A DNA stretch of 64,000 nucleotides, taken from positions 1-64,000 of the forward strand of contig WBVU01000003.1 of the NCBI GenBank assembly GCA_009192285.1. Reading direction: 5' to 3'. This DNA is from Morchella semilibera. Its lineage: Eukaryota > Ascomycota > Pezizomycetes > Pezizales > Morchellaceae. Position numbers and translations under genes: made by a program. A model generated the notes under the pieces. It did not search any database, was not told the DNA's origin, and saw nothing but the letters and a program-made list of their open reading frames with translations. This document shows positions 1-14,205 of this stretch, piece by piece (position 1 is the first letter of the stretch; every line of letters begins with the position of its first letter).

Positions 1-207
1 ATCTAACCCTAACTAACCCTACTAACCCTAACTAACCCTAACTAACCCTAACTAACCCTAACTAACCCTAACTAACCCTAACTAACCCTAACTAACCCTA
101 ACTAACCCTAAAACTAACCCCTAACTAACCCTAACTAACCCTAACTAACCCTCTAAACTAACCCTAACTAACCTAACCCCTAACTAAACTAACCCTAACA
201 ACCCTAA
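1..207. repeat. Telomere array, 10-bp unit CCCTAACTAA (C strand)
   Basis: The first 110 bases are near-perfect tandem copies of a 10-bp unit, CCCTAACTAA, so the G strand is TTAGTTAGGG running toward the window's left edge. From about 110 to 207 the array degenerates: units with extra A or C (CTAAACTAA, CCCCTAA, CAACCC), as expected at the proximal edge of a telomere. The orientation marks position 1 as the chromosome end. Most filamentous ascomycetes use TTAGGG; the unit here reads as TTAG plus TTAGGG. Confidence 0.95.
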
Positions 208-790
208 CCGGGGTTACCCGGCCTTCAGTTGCCTCACAAGCCGGTCGAGTCCGCCGCCAAAAAAAAGTAGGCGGGTCACAAACGACCGCGGTCACGTGAT
301 ACTCGGTGGTTAGTCACGACGGGTCTCACAAAGCCGCGGTCAAGTGACTTGGCGGTAGCGGCTGACTAAGCCACCAACTTACAACGGCGGTGGCTACCTC
401 CAAGCGGAAAGCCGGGTAACACCTTCACGGGCGGGCGGGTTGGCGGGCTCTCGCCCGCACCACGCCCAAGACCCGCCCAAAACACGCCACTGACCAGAAG
501 ACAACCTGTTGAAAGCAAGTTCCTGAGTGGAGGCGGGTTAGTGAAGAACTCACAAACACTCAACCCCACTCACGGACACACAGCAGCAAACCCAAAGCCT
601 CAAGATCGCAAACCAGCCGCGGGTTATGAGACCAAAACACACAAAGCGGAAATTTCGCCAAGCGCAGGATTGCTCCCAAAACACACATTCGACCAGTCCG
701 ACAACCTAGAGACCTCAGACCCTCCCCGCCGCTCGCCGCCAGAAAGCCGAAAACTGGAACCACTCCGCTAGGAGCTATTCCACTGGGCTA
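208..790. other. Telomere-associated GC-rich sequence with imperfect 49-bp tandem duplication
   Basis: GC-rich DNA directly behind the telomere. Bases 272-318 and 320-369 are an imperfect direct duplication: both contain GGGTC, TCACAAA, CCGCGGTCA and GTGA in the same order and spacing. The short open frames here (for example 541-771) show no recognisable domain and I do not call them genes. Confidence 0.6.
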
Positions 791-796
791 CTTGGC

Positions 797-868
797 CGGC
801 AAGCAAGCAGATCGAACCTCTGACCTCTCGCCATAAAGATCAGATTGATGCCACTATGCTATCCGAAG
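797..868 (-). ncRNA. tRNA-like sequence (tRNA pseudogene or SINE head)
   Basis: On the reverse strand the sequence TAGCATAGTGG (851-861) fits the pol III A box, and GGTTCGATC (810-818) fits the B box at tRNA-like spacing. A 4-bp T-arm with a 7-nt loop can be drawn around the B box, but the anticodon stem has mismatches and no good acceptor stem is seen. It is best read as a tRNA relic or the head of a tRNA-derived SINE, not a working tRNA gene. The nearby telomere makes a mobile origin plausible. Confidence 0.35.
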
Positions 869-2220
869 ATGTTTTGCCATCCGGAGCGAACCCCATTGAG
901 CACAAATTCAATTAAATTACCAGACACAAGTGAGACCTGGCGACTACCAAGCACTACACTTGTCCTCACATGCAACCGGTAAATGTAGCCACAACAAGCG
1001 CAATCTGTTCCGCTAAGTAAAGAAACAGTATCCTCAAGTCTAAAAGCTTTCGTGGCAGAAGCGGACACAAGCTATATAATAACCGACTTCTTCCCCCCTT
1101 CCCTTCCTCATCAGTCAAGCTCCTGGTGCATCATATACGATGCCAGTGACAAACGCGTGTTTGAAGAATTATCCACTCTGTCGCGCCTCCTTCTCACATC
1201 ACAAAGTAATATTATATGTCATTGGCCTCTTTTTAAAGACTTTGCGTATATTCTACACATGAACCGTGACTTTATTAAAGATACTACATCTACTCCACTC
1301 ATGATCTCAATGAATAAGTGTCCTAGAACGCAATCGGAGTGATGCATCCTAAATGTTGGTGCGAGGTCCTTGAATAATCACTGAGATATGGCCCTCCAAC
1401 CATGTCGTGCATCGTGACTGCTTAAAGGTATCCCCTTGCGCTGGTGTTTATCTTTCTTGGCCATAAGGCCCCGTAAACAATCGCGCCATGAACAACGGGT
1501 TCCCGAGCTCTCTAACACAGATACAGATTCCTGGCCACTATGACGACCCCTGCTTCACTCTTGCTTGATTAAACCTGGGTCCATCCTGCGCGAATAACAG
1601 ACTAATACTCTTGACACAAGCTGTGCTACCAAGCCGAGAGTCAACGCCCAACAAGCAGTCGTGTTCCGTCTAGCGAAAGCGTACTAAACCCTATTGGATC
1701 CGCCCCCCGATGGATTTTTATAATGAGTATACGTGATAATGGATTGGTGCATCTTGTTAATTCAATACGCGGCTCATAACTGATACTACATGGATGGTAT
1801 AAGGTGATAGCCATGAATCCAAGACACAGCTAAATCCGATATGAATAGCTCGATGCTCTTGGCATCTACTTGCTCTCCTGCTCTCTTTAATCATCCTGAT
1901 CCACGATTCCTAACGGCCAGAAACACCAGCTCTCACAAACCTTGAGAGCAAAATGGGTAACTCGTACAAGGCCACAGGTACTCCTGCTCAAACGAAGCTA
2001 ACCGCCGCTAAAAATCCCAGAAATGCCTCAGGATATCATCACCCAAGATACATTAGACGGGACTATGGCACCCCTACGCCAGCATCCCCCATTTCTTTCA
2101 GATGGTTGCTAACTTCTCTCGCAAACACTCGCGCCCCCTATGTTTCTACTGTTTGACATCTCCCACGGCCGAAAGCGCACCACGCGCTCAACATTCAATC
2201 CCTCACGATCATCCAGCCAG

Positions 2221-2330
2221 GTACAGCGACAGGTAATAAGTGATGGAACGCAGCAATGCCTGTTTTGGTAAAACGCCACCAATGCTTGTACTCCCAGGGC
2301 GTTCCTTCATTTATTATCTACCGCTATATA
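2221..2330. mobile_element. MITE-like element, copy A
   Basis: About 110 bp with imperfect terminal inverted repeats of roughly 31 bp: the left end begins GTACAGCGACAGGTAATAAG and the right end is its diverged reverse complement. The core (TGCCTGTTTTGGTAAAACGC, then CACCAA) recurs in the element at 57192-57312, so the two are members of one dispersed family about 55 kb apart. No coding capacity. Confidence 0.7.
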
Positions 2331-5300
2331 TTACAAGATCCCGATTAATAAAGATTCTGACCTGTGGTGGTATTTAATGGCTGACTACGGTAAGGAATGG
2401 GTTACTGAACAGGACTTCAGAGGACCATCAAAATATCGGTGAATATACTCTGCCCTTAGAAGAACGAAATCAATGACGCCTTAAACCGATTATATAAAGC
2501 AACTAACATGCAAGTTTCTGTCGTGAAGGATGCGCTGTTGAAGCACCCCCCTTGGTCCGAGGTACCTAAATACAGGTGAGGCACCCCTCTTCTCTTTGGG
2601 CTAGGTTATAAGCGAGGTCCAATTAATAAATCATTGTGCGTGGCATATTACTACGGGAGTCAGTTGCTAGAGAGACCGTTTGTGGGGTATATGGGTGCCG
2701 GTGAAATACCCCTCTCTCATCCGTTTTTTTAAATCACAATTTCATTGTCTTCTACTCGCGAGTTCACTAAACCGTCGGATACCGTTGCAGCACTTATCAG
2801 GAATTCTGGCTTTTCTATTAACGACTAACTAGGTTATTACCACATGCAGGGAAGCCCTATGGCGCTAACTTAACCCCACCCACTGCCAAGATATATATAC
2901 CCTACGCAGTTACTCCACTCTTACCACTTAATTTAGAATTCGCACATGTTTGTCCGGAAGAAACAATAGTACGCTCCTCCACGCGCTTACCTGATACGGC
3001 AGTACTTGGATGTCAACAGGAGCTGATATAATGGACGATCACAACTACAATCTCTGGATCATTCGTGATGGATGCACGCTCGTCTTCCATATCGCCAATG
3101 TATTCCAAAGGGATCTAAATGTCTCAGAGATCTGGTTAATTTCTGGTATGTTCCTATGTCTCATAACCTCTGCGCCCCCAAGATTACTAAATTCGTAACC
3201 CTCTGCTACCAGCCCGATCGGGCCACTTGAAGCATCACACAAACAGTATAAAAGCAAAGGCAAGAGCTCTACTCCTGTTTGATTCTAGGTTCCATTCATG
3301 TCAAGTTAATGTTTGGCTAACGTGTTTACAATTTTACAAAGGCGAAACTCATACTAGTCTCGATCCGGACCAATGTGGTCCACGATGGCGAAGCGCTTTG
3401 GCCCCACCCAGTGTTTGCATGGTTGATACCGATATGAAACCGTATTGTACTACCGTACCACAACGGACTCAGAATCATACCAACTATTTAACCACCTCTT
3501 CCAAGATAGCTAAACCAGTAATACCATTTACCTAAATGGTAAGTGGGTCAGGGTTCTTGGCTGTTGTTCTGTTTCTCTGGAGGGCAAAGGTTCTACCAAA
3601 GGCCGCGGAAAAACAATATTCCGTACCATCTAGTTGGTTGCTTTGTATCGGTTTAGGGTGCATCATGTCCCATCATAACCACCATCGCCTGAAAATTAAA
3701 CTGTATTACTTGTGTTGCACCTATTCAGTTCCGCACCGGTTTGTACCTCTAAACCGATGTCCCATTTCAAACACTGGCCCCACCCCGAAGCAAACGCCCC
3801 GGGTGATACGAGGTATCCCTTCCATGAGCCAAAGAATCTAGATACATGGTGTGTTCCTCAACCCGACTCCAATTGACTCGACTAACTTAATACATCCCTT
3901 GAAGGCGCCAGAGCATAGACACTCGTGTATTACAAGTCCCAGATAATCGGACCGGATAGGGGCCGTTGGGAGATCGCTGCTTGAGAGATCGCTACTTGAG
4001 GAGAATCTAGACAGCTCGGGGCATGGCGCATACGGCTCGAGGAAACCAACAGCAGCTCTCATAAGAGGGATACTCAACCCGATACACCCTGTCCCCGACG
4101 CCCCGACGCGCTCCGCGGACCATACTGATCACCAATGATCCTACAGCCGTTCCCAGAAGAGCAGTCAGTGTCCACACCACCGCGCTAACTTTACCCCTGT
4201 TGAATTTATATCATAGAAAGTAGACCTCCAGTCCTGGCCCTATCCCACAGTTGGCTATACAGGGCCTCCGCTAGTTACATTTTCAAACTTCTAATCATTT
4301 GCACTTCGGTTCCTCCTGTTCATACTCAGTCCTTTACACTGAGGATAGCCTAACCAGAACAGATCACCAAGCTGTCCACTACCTCATTGACAGGTGCTTA
4401 CACAATCGGTAGCTGTACGGAAATAAACACCACGACGGCCTGGACGGAACACTACAGACATAAGTACTTGACGAGACGACAATAAACACAATTCTCCTGA
4501 TAATATTAATGTTCATAATTACTCCTAGCAACGGTTCCAGATGTTATAGCGCCTACTACCTCAAGGCTCATCTAACACACAGGAGATCGGTAATTCCCCC
4601 GCCCGTAATCACCGATAAAAATATAAACGATAGGCTCTCTAGGATCCCTAAATGGCTTAAGGTCTGGTGTTAGAAACTGAAAGCCAGAGTGCTGGGAAAA
4701 GGCTTACATGCATCGCTCCTCCACCAAGAGGACGCCGGTTATACACAACAGCTCCAGACCGCCACCTCTCGTCCAGCCCTTGCGCCGATGACATGAGAAG
4801 GTCTATCCACCTGTCCGGTCTGGCACAAGTATAAAATGCTAAAGTACCACTGGAGTTGAGGTCGGACTAGCCTTTATAAATATGGTCAGGCGTTCTAAAT
4901 AGCCAGGGTGCCCGCTCCGCTGGTTCTTTAGACTAATTAATTCAGCGTAGGTACCCAAGACAGCGATCTTTTTGCGTTCGTGTTGATGGTATATTATTCT
5001 CTAGGACAGGCCAGGATTTGATCCATGGCCATATAACCATTCTATTTCGGATAAATAAACACTAAAAGGTTCTTTTAGGCATTACGTACAAAGTTGACGA
5101 GATACATAATATACGGCAATATGCTTCCCGTAGTGGATTGTGCCTATCTATGCATAAATATTTATATGCAAGTTTCGGCAATCATGGTTATTCCCTTGCC
5201 GGTTAAAGAATATACCCCACTAAAAACGTATCCAGACTCAAAGACGCTCTTAGACATCGCTTTGGGGCGACATCCACTTAATACTTGGACCCATATTAGG

Positions 5301-7481
5301 AGACCACAGGATCCCATAGACCGAGTATCTCTCCTCAAACACTTATATCTAAGCTTCCCCGATAATGATTTTACAATTTACAATGAAGTATAAAATACCC
5401 AGACGCCAAACGTCCTGGCCCAATGGGGTTGATAAATCCCCAAACCGGAAGCATGGCTTATGGCTTCATGTTTGGCCCAGAGGGACCGAATCAACAATGC
5501 TCGCTTCAAACACAAAATGGTCAAAGGACGGTAAAAATAGCCTATTCGCTGTTTAGCTCTTCACTACAACCTGCCATTGGCTTGCTAACTGGAATAACCC
5601 TCGCCCTCTAAATTTTACGAATCCCGTTCTCCAAAAACAGGTAGATATTTTGACATCTTTTTAACGCTGATTCATGCTTTCATGTTATAACATGCAGATT
5701 CTCGTTCAGTCCAACTATCCCTAATATAGTAGGTCGCCAACCTGAGTACCCACCGACACAAGATCACTCAACCAACTCTGCCAAGCTACCCAGAACCCCC
5801 ATAAGCGACAACAGACAGTAGATATTCCTGAAAAGTAATACCGGTATCTATACAAGATAATGAGAATCTTACAAGTAATTACTCGCCGACAAGCTTCACC
5901 GACCTTTATTATCAGAGTACGAAAGTGCAAACCTTGCTACAATCTTTCCCTCACTCAAAGCATATTCGAAAACGGGAAAGGATAAGCTATAGTGACGTCC
6001 TCCCTAATGCGAGACATCCATTGCAACTATAGACAATCGTGTTCGTGCTAACCGATTAAAGAATTACGCTTAAACTAATCTTCAACATAAGAAATGTTTA
6101 CAGCTTTTGCACATAACTCCCACGTCGTGCTGGATATCTAGTAATTCTTTGATTGTCTCAAAGTGATAAGAATGGGGGAGCGTAATACATTCTACAGGTT
6201 TCGTGTCAGGGTATATATTGTCCCTTTTGCTTTTGTGATAAAGAGCACTCAGGCAAACAACCCAGAGCAAGTCACCGACGACAACGGCTCCTAAGAATCA
6301 AGACTCTATGGCGCGGCAATTAAAATAGGCATTACACCGCCTTGTTGGATAAAAATCTCTTTATTCTACTCACCATCAGCGCCAAATGAATTACCGCGGA
6401 AACAATGTTTCACATCTCTGAATAAGCATTTAAACACCCCGCCCCAACTCATCCGCCAGACCTTGAATATATCTAGGCATTTTAGTTTCCAACTCCCCGC
6501 TGAAAGTCCTCTCATTCGTATAGATTCGAGAAAGCGTTTGGAAGGTATATGAGTATATACACTCCTCCTTTATGTAATGCGTATCTACTCTTCTGGCTCG
6601 CGCCTAATCTTATAGCAGTATTTGATTAATACAGTATTCCGACAAATAACCAAGTCAGTCATGAGAATCCGCGGCTTTTTAGTGCACGGCGATTAACCCC
6701 CAACAGAGTCCATTTATACCAACTCACCGGCCTTTGTTACTGCACGCCTCACGGTTGGTGTGACAGGGAGGTCAGCCTTCTAGGTCGCCCATAGTTGACT
6801 CTCCCCACCACGATCCCATTTCTACTCTCCCAATCACCTATAACTCCGACACCACCAGCTACAGGATCAGGACGCATCTACTAAACGGCGGCCTTGACCG
6901 ATACGAGCAATTATTTTCGAGTTTTACCAAATTTGGGAGGCAACCCTGCGCCCCTGAGACCTTAAGAGGCCGTATATATGAGTCCAAGTACGACATAGCT
7001 TGTGCAGCCTGACAGGCAAGGGACGGAAAATGACTAGAGCCATCGGAGTAATACCCGAGTTGACGTCTCCTACCGAGCTGGAGTATCTCGGATGGGTAGG
7101 ACCATAACAAATTTCACTCAACAGGATGAGCAGCAATATATCTCGCAAAGCGAATAACTTAAGAACATCCAATATTACAGATAGAAAGGATATGCCCAAC
7201 AAGTTTAAGTGGACCGCTGAGAAGCTTGAGTAAGGTGTTTGAAACTGATATGTTCTCCTCACTTGGGACGTACAATTACTTATCAAGGAATAATAGAAGC
7301 CTTTTCGCTGATCAATAGTGTCTGCACACTCAAATCTCGATTTAGTCCCTGGGAAGGCTGCCAAATCAATCATCCTCCATTATCCTCACCAAGAGTTGTT
7401 GCCTGTCGATTGAAAATGTTGAGAAAGCGGGTACGTATTCTCCATATTCAACTAACTTCTTATCGTTGATTCACAGCACTT

Positions 7482-7497
7482 CCCCCCCCCCCCCCCC
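7482..7497. repeat. Poly-C run (16 bases)
   Basis: An uninterrupted run of 16 C on the + strand. It lies in the C-rich half of the gene-free arm. Its exact length is likely to be uncertain in any assembly. Confidence 0.85.
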
Positions 7498-10400
7498 TTT
7501 TATAATACTGACTACCAGCTGAATCGATCACGACCTCCCATTTGCTCCAAAAATGAAATCTACGGATGACTGTAATCCCAGCGGAATACCACTAGTTGCC
7601 TAACTCCGCCAGTGAAGATTCCACAGGATGATTATAGTATTTTTCTCTATATTCTAAACGCCCCCGGAATGCGCCACCCAAAGCCCTAAAACCCGATACT
7701 AGAACCTTTCCGCTAAGCTTACGCATATTAAAATACCTATTTCAAGAAAGTGACCAGTTATTATTTGAGATAACATGAACGAGAGCAAATTTTAACCCGG
7801 TCGAGTGATATTTGATAACATAAAACGAGTGGTAATCTGCGATCCTCTCGCCCACACGCGCTATTCAAAGATTATGAGTAAAGGAGTCTAAGGACTACAG
7901 CCCAAGATTCCGGCACAGTATGGAATGACAGGGTCATAGGCACTAAACCTGAAATGCTTTGCTGGGCCATTCCTATACAGTTAATACTTTGTCTGCCCCA
8001 AATTGGAGGGATACAAGATCTTTCAACTAAAGTAAGGTCACAAACGAGTTTATATCAATCAGACGCTCTTTGTAGGCACCACATTTGTGATTGCGCAACT
8101 AGGGACTGATATCCTATACGGAACGGTGGTATATGAGCTTCCCCAGCTACAGAAGTCAATTCTTGAGCAAATCTCGGCGTCCAATCACCCTTCATTGTAT
8201 GTAATTTTCAATCCGGTCTAAGGAGCCTGTGTAATGGATCTAGAAATTCTGCAGCACCCTGCCCCCCCTCCCCTCCCGACGAGTGTAGAGTGCCCGCACC
8301 TATCGACTGTGTAAAGAATCCAGATACCTTGCTGAGTGTAGAGCCTAGTCTGCTATATCCAAACAACCGCGCAACAGATTCGCTAATCTAACTAAACTAA
8401 TATTCTCCTCTACGCGCGCTTGCAGTACCAGAGGAGTAATGTTTGATAATTCTCGGTTGCACCCATTACTAGTATATCGTCAGTATGGGTTAAGCAAACC
8501 GTACAGGGACAACATCCTATAGTGAACCATAGGAAGGACAGGCTGTGGGAGGCTTGGATACAGCCACTCTGCAATGGCTCTTGGTTCCGACTTCGGAGTG
8601 AGACATTTTTGCATATGTCACTGTGGCGGGCCATCAAGACCCCAAGAGAAGCCTTTCCCGGTAACCAATGGTGCCTGAAATAAATAGTGAACAAAATGCG
8701 TAATCCATCTTCACTTGTATGCAAAAGCTAACATTAAACTAGTAAATCAAATAGGGTATTCACACGGGGTCTATTTCCTCACTGAATCCCAAAGCCTTCT
8801 ATGATGAGAACTCGTCAAATACTTTCATCTTTCCAATCCCGATACCAATAAGGCGTGTGCCACATTGCGCACTGACATGAAATCTCAACTAAAAACACCT
8901 TTTCTGAGTGACATATGAAACTGAATCAATTTTTAGGGTGCCATTCAATAACGATAACCTCAAGTGCAATGAAGCCCATCTCATCGGTACAAACATAAAG
9001 ACTCGTCATAACATATTTGTGCATGTGGCCAGTGAGCCTTTTTATGAGTATGAAAAATTATCTTAGAACCGTTTACTCAGGAGAACGTGTGGACCATGAT
9101 GGATTATTCAATAAGAGGACCAAAGGGCGCCCAGGAAAATAGTCTCTCACCCGTAATCCCTTTCTTTATTGATATACTGTGAGGCGTTATAGCATAGATC
9201 CAGTATGGAAATATGCCGCTGATGGAATAGACCGGCCTGTAACTCCTGCAGCTAGAAACATGAGAGCATAATGACGAGAATTTCATGTAAGCCTAGGAAT
9301 TACCGAGAGATGAGATAACATATATAATATTAATCCCACGGCCACCCCCACAGGCACCGCCTGTGGTTATATATTTGTATCATGTGCTATACTGTTCTCT
9401 TGAATAGATTATTAGCTGTCCTACAAAATCCCTCCAGATAGGCCCCTTCCAATCAGTAGTGCTCAAGAACTGTACGGCTAGCGGAAAGGATATAAGCGGG
9501 TGATTCTATCAGAGCGAGGTTTGTTGAGCTGGTGATACTGAATTATATCCCATGCCGGAAATTAGAATTTGGGCATATGTCACTAAGTTTTCTCTGTTCC
9601 TGATTGGTGCGGGAGATTAGCTTATGGATTAATTCATGGCTCGAAAATGGTGGATTAGACCCTCATGCCAATTGAGGATGGATAGTTCCGATTTTGGTAT
9701 CACCCCTTGTATCCAAACTATATGGAGTGCTTTTATTTCTTTAATAGAGTGTTCTAGAATATCCAAGGATCAAAGGCTCGGGTCAGGGATTGATTTCGGA
9801 TCTTGAATTATCACTCGGTTTTGGTCGACACGGCGGTGGTTTAATTTATTATAAATTAAGAAGTGAATGCCCAGAGGTAGCTTCGTTAACACAACGATTG
9901 CATCCGCAAAAGATGCAAGTAGCCTGATGAGAACTGGGAATGTGATAAACACATAGGTCATATGGATCCGGGGGTAATCCCCTTAGCAACGGCACTCTTT
10001 CAGAAAGTGAATAGACAGAGGGTTTGTGTGCTACCCCACTGAGATATATTGAAAGAAACATTATGGATATAACAAATAAAGTAACGTATGCTCAAAGCCA
10101 TCCAGAACCCCCTTGATCGAAATTTAGTCGGCTTAAGGTTTAAGAATTTCCCTCTATTTTACGCCCGAGTTTTTCACAGCCTTAGGGATGATCTATAAAA
10201 AAGCATAAAGCCCAAGGCATCTAAGCCCAGGAAGATAGAATTATACTGTTTGATAATTCCATTATGGAATTAACATAAAAATCTTGGGCTTCCGTGAGAA
10301 ATAAAAGAGGCGAAAACCCAGTATGCTACAAACACTTCCACAAATCTAAATAACCACCTCTCCTCATAAACACTAAGCTTAAGCGTACCGCATAATGAGG

Positions 10401-13400
10401 AACTGCAATCGGAGGCATAATCGTGGCGCTGACCTTTGTATGTCACTCCGACGATTTTGAAACGATTCCCTTCATAATGTACTATATCTTAGCGTCAGGT
10501 GGTGCATATGAAAGGCTCGGCCAACACCAGGACATAGACTCGGGAGAGGTACTCAACAACGGGAAAAGAATATCTCACCCCCGCAGTCTTTACGCATGGG
10601 TTGAAATCTATAAACACACAATCGAGGCAGTCTGGTGCGTTCGGGAAGCAGTAACGTATTGTTAGAGCTGTGTATTAATAGCTATCAGCCTTTTCATTAA
10701 TATATCAGGAGGCGGTAGAAAGGGAACGAGGGATGACTCAATGCTGTTTATATGCGTACGCTTGCCAGGTAGGATGACCGTTTATGTGGGAAGGGGCTCT
10801 ATTAGATGTATTTTAACGTTGGCCTCAGCTTCAGCTAGACTAAGGATAGCTACTCAGGGTTTCACATAAATTGGCTATTTTCTTATCCTAGCCGCCCAAG
10901 TCGGAACCTTGTTGCGCCTCGCCCATCTGGTTACCAAAGTTTGAAACCAGTTTTTACGCACTTATGCTCTTTCTCGGGATCCCCCTAGCATCCAGTATTG
11001 CGAGCGTTGAAGACAACGGAGATAGTAACAAGAATCAGAAAGCCCCTCTCACGCGCCCAATAGGTATTGCCGGCAATAAATTACCCATTTTTCATATAAC
11101 ATCAGACTTCTTTACTAGAAAATACATGATATCTCAGAATATGCAGTTAATGCGCTACCCCATTATGTATAGACATTCCCCAACACAATATTATGTCCAA
11201 GTAATTCCGTACAGAGTGGAAATCAAACGGGTATTTATCCGTTGCTTTCACCTGGTGTCATATTGAGTCTCATATCCCACTTGCTTTCATACCCGTAATC
11301 CAGTACGCTGAGATGTTGTATATGGGGTAAGCACAAACTAAGCAAGCTTGCGCGACGATTTACGAGGCGGACTGCTAAATGTGGAACCGGAATATCTTTT
11401 AGTACATGTGTGGGGGCTCCGAAGGCATTGACAGTAGCGCGAGAAGCTTAGAGTATGGGTGGAACATTTAGTTTGAGCATGGGTTTACTAACACTGACAT
11501 ATCTGCGAGTACTTTTAGGTTTGGACAAGTGGCGAGACTCGAGATAGGAGGGTCATATTGCGATATATCTAGTTCGGAATTCAAGCATTTTTCCAATCAC
11601 TGGATAGAGTTCCAGATAGGGTTTGACCTTCTACAAATCCCCAGGGCACCTATATCCGCGGCCGGCTGTCTCTGCTCTTCTCCCAGTAGATAGTTAATGG
11701 TGTGGGAGCGAGGGGAAAGGGAGCAGATGTAAGACGCTGGCTAAAGAGGTAGCGGAGACATTGTGAAAAATAACTGACTGCAAGCAGAGTGTAGAGCTAT
11801 GGCCAGAGCACAGGCAGGCGGATGGACAATATATTTAGGCGGGCCAGTGACATAGGTTTTTCTAGGATAAGAGGCACGCCACCAAAGTTTGACTCGGAGT
11901 AAATAGGCGTAAAGATTGTACGTCTCCTTGAAATGCCCCACCCTGAATGTAAATGCATGGGGATAAAGGGGGGTGAGTATAGAATTATTGGTAATAGAAG
12001 GATATATGGTTAGGGAATAACCGGAGGTAAAGAGCTGTGAGATTCCCGTGGTAGATGAATGTTACTTAAATTAATTAATTTGTAGAAATCACAAGTTAGC
12101 TAATTTTACCCCCCCGCCCCCCGAATTCGCTTGATTCTCACGTTCCTTAGATGCAGCGCTAGATTCGGTACCTGATTGGCGATTTCCTTTCTCCCAGAAT
12201 TCGTGATACCGAGCTTTGCAGGCGACCTATAAATTGTCAAGGCATTCGGAATTGGTGTACCAGACGTCCGGAGAAATCCCAATATCTGGTATGGAGCAAG
12301 ATGATATTTGTGATTATAGGTGTTTTGGCCGTCAAGGGAGTTTAAACAGTAAGCTATATCACATCCGATCTCGCTTAACCTGCAGATACATATCTACTTC
12401 GCACAAAACAAAACCCAGATCTCATTCATCTGAGAGATTCTCCGATCTGATATATTGTTTATATCAGGAAGGTCACAGGATATCACTCGCTCTTTCAAAA
12501 CATACATGGCAAGTGCATAGAGATTATGTTCAACGTGGAAAGAAGCTCTATAATGGGTCCGATGGGTGCACGGAGGTCGTGTAGAACACAGAAGCTCAGA
12601 GATCTGGTCCGCCCAGTAGGATGCATGCTCATATATAGAGTTTTACGACACCAGTTTAGTCGAATAGGTGCGTTGCATCTTTGATTAGGTGGTGACTCTA
12701 AGAACGAAATTAGACTAAAGACTTTAGTCGGAGTCGGAGATGAGTTATGGCACCTAAGATTTGACCCACAATCTCCCGCGTACTTAGGTCGCATATGAAT
12801 ATCAATTATCAGTGCCATCAGCTTATCTTAACCTGATTCCCGGTAATGATTGTTGCTCTTCTTTATCAAGACAATCTGTGGTCAGGCAGTAGTAGAGAAC
12901 GCCCAGCTACTCGGCCCTGGGACCCTCACCCACAATGTATAGTCTTTTTCAAAGAGAGTTTTTATTTTGGTAAGGTTCGCGCTGTCAAAATATGATTTTG
13001 GATAGAATTTGATCTTACTAGTTTATGAATATTCTGGGGGTATAAGAAAAATGGACCGAGCCCCTGAGAGCACGGAAGCCATTAGATAGATAGGGACTTT
13101 CAGGGTTCATCCCAGGGGTACATGGACAAAGGCCCAGTAGGCATGGATACGTTTTTCGATTAGGGAACCAGACTATTTCATCATGGGGAATCACTCACCT
13201 TTTCTCGGTATCGCATTTTGTCATATGTGCAGACACTTACACAGACTCAAGAGCAGATTAGTTATGAAAGATAATAATGTGAATGCCCGTGCACGTAAAA
13301 AATGTGGGGAGATTTGGGCTTGGAAACAGTGGTGAGATACTTGAACTATGATCAATATCCAAACGGATTTCTAGTCACGGATGATAAGATAAATGGAAAG

Positions 13401-14205
13401 TTGAAAGAATAAGAGGGAGCGGGCGGAAGCTCCTCTATCTATACTCTATAACCGCCAGGTCTGGGGCCAACAGCTTGCACATTCACTACAAAAAAAAGAA
13501 AGATCCTACACAGAAAACTCCATACCAGCATATATATAAGTTTCTATAACCGAGCCAAAAGATTTCTCACGCATCATTTGAATGGAAATAATCCGCCGAT
13601 CGGATAGTATTTCAAGAACTGGACAAGCCTATTTCCCGGTGGCTCTTCACGCTCGCTTAACTATCGCATAAGGTATGAATCATGTCCCTTTTTGCTGTGG
13701 GGGGAGTGGTGGGAGATATAAACAGCGCTTCCGATATACCTTACAACCGAGATTTACAGTCACCGAGTGGCCAGCCGACTAATCTGATCCCTATTTTTTC
13801 AATTCTTGAATATACATCTAGAACGAACGATAGGTGTTTTATTTGGGTGTGTTATACCTATAGATTTAATACTCGACTTTATAGTGGTGAGACCCGCAAA
13901 CTACCAAAACAAAGCCCTAGACTATCTATCTCGTACAAAGACCTTAATACGGAATGCTAAACTACGGTTGGATCAGTATTCGAGTAATAATTTAGTTCTG
14001 TGGGGAAGCTTTGTCATTTAAAGTGAAGCCGGCCACAAATACCACAGCCTGGGGATGTATAATGCTCGGATAGAGCCTTTATCGAGGTGATGGCTTCCGG
14101 TTGTCTCCCAGAGCCTATGAGCGAGGGCGGCACGAGTGTTTAGTCAGCATCTACGGATACTCAGAAGAGTTTCCTTTATATGCTAAATAATATCAAGTAA
14201 CGAAA

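Noticed and set aside
6924-7373. 149-codon reverse frame in the gene-free arm
   Set aside because: The translation has no motif, it overlaps other frames of similar length, and an arm of 19 kb is expected to contain some such frames by chance.
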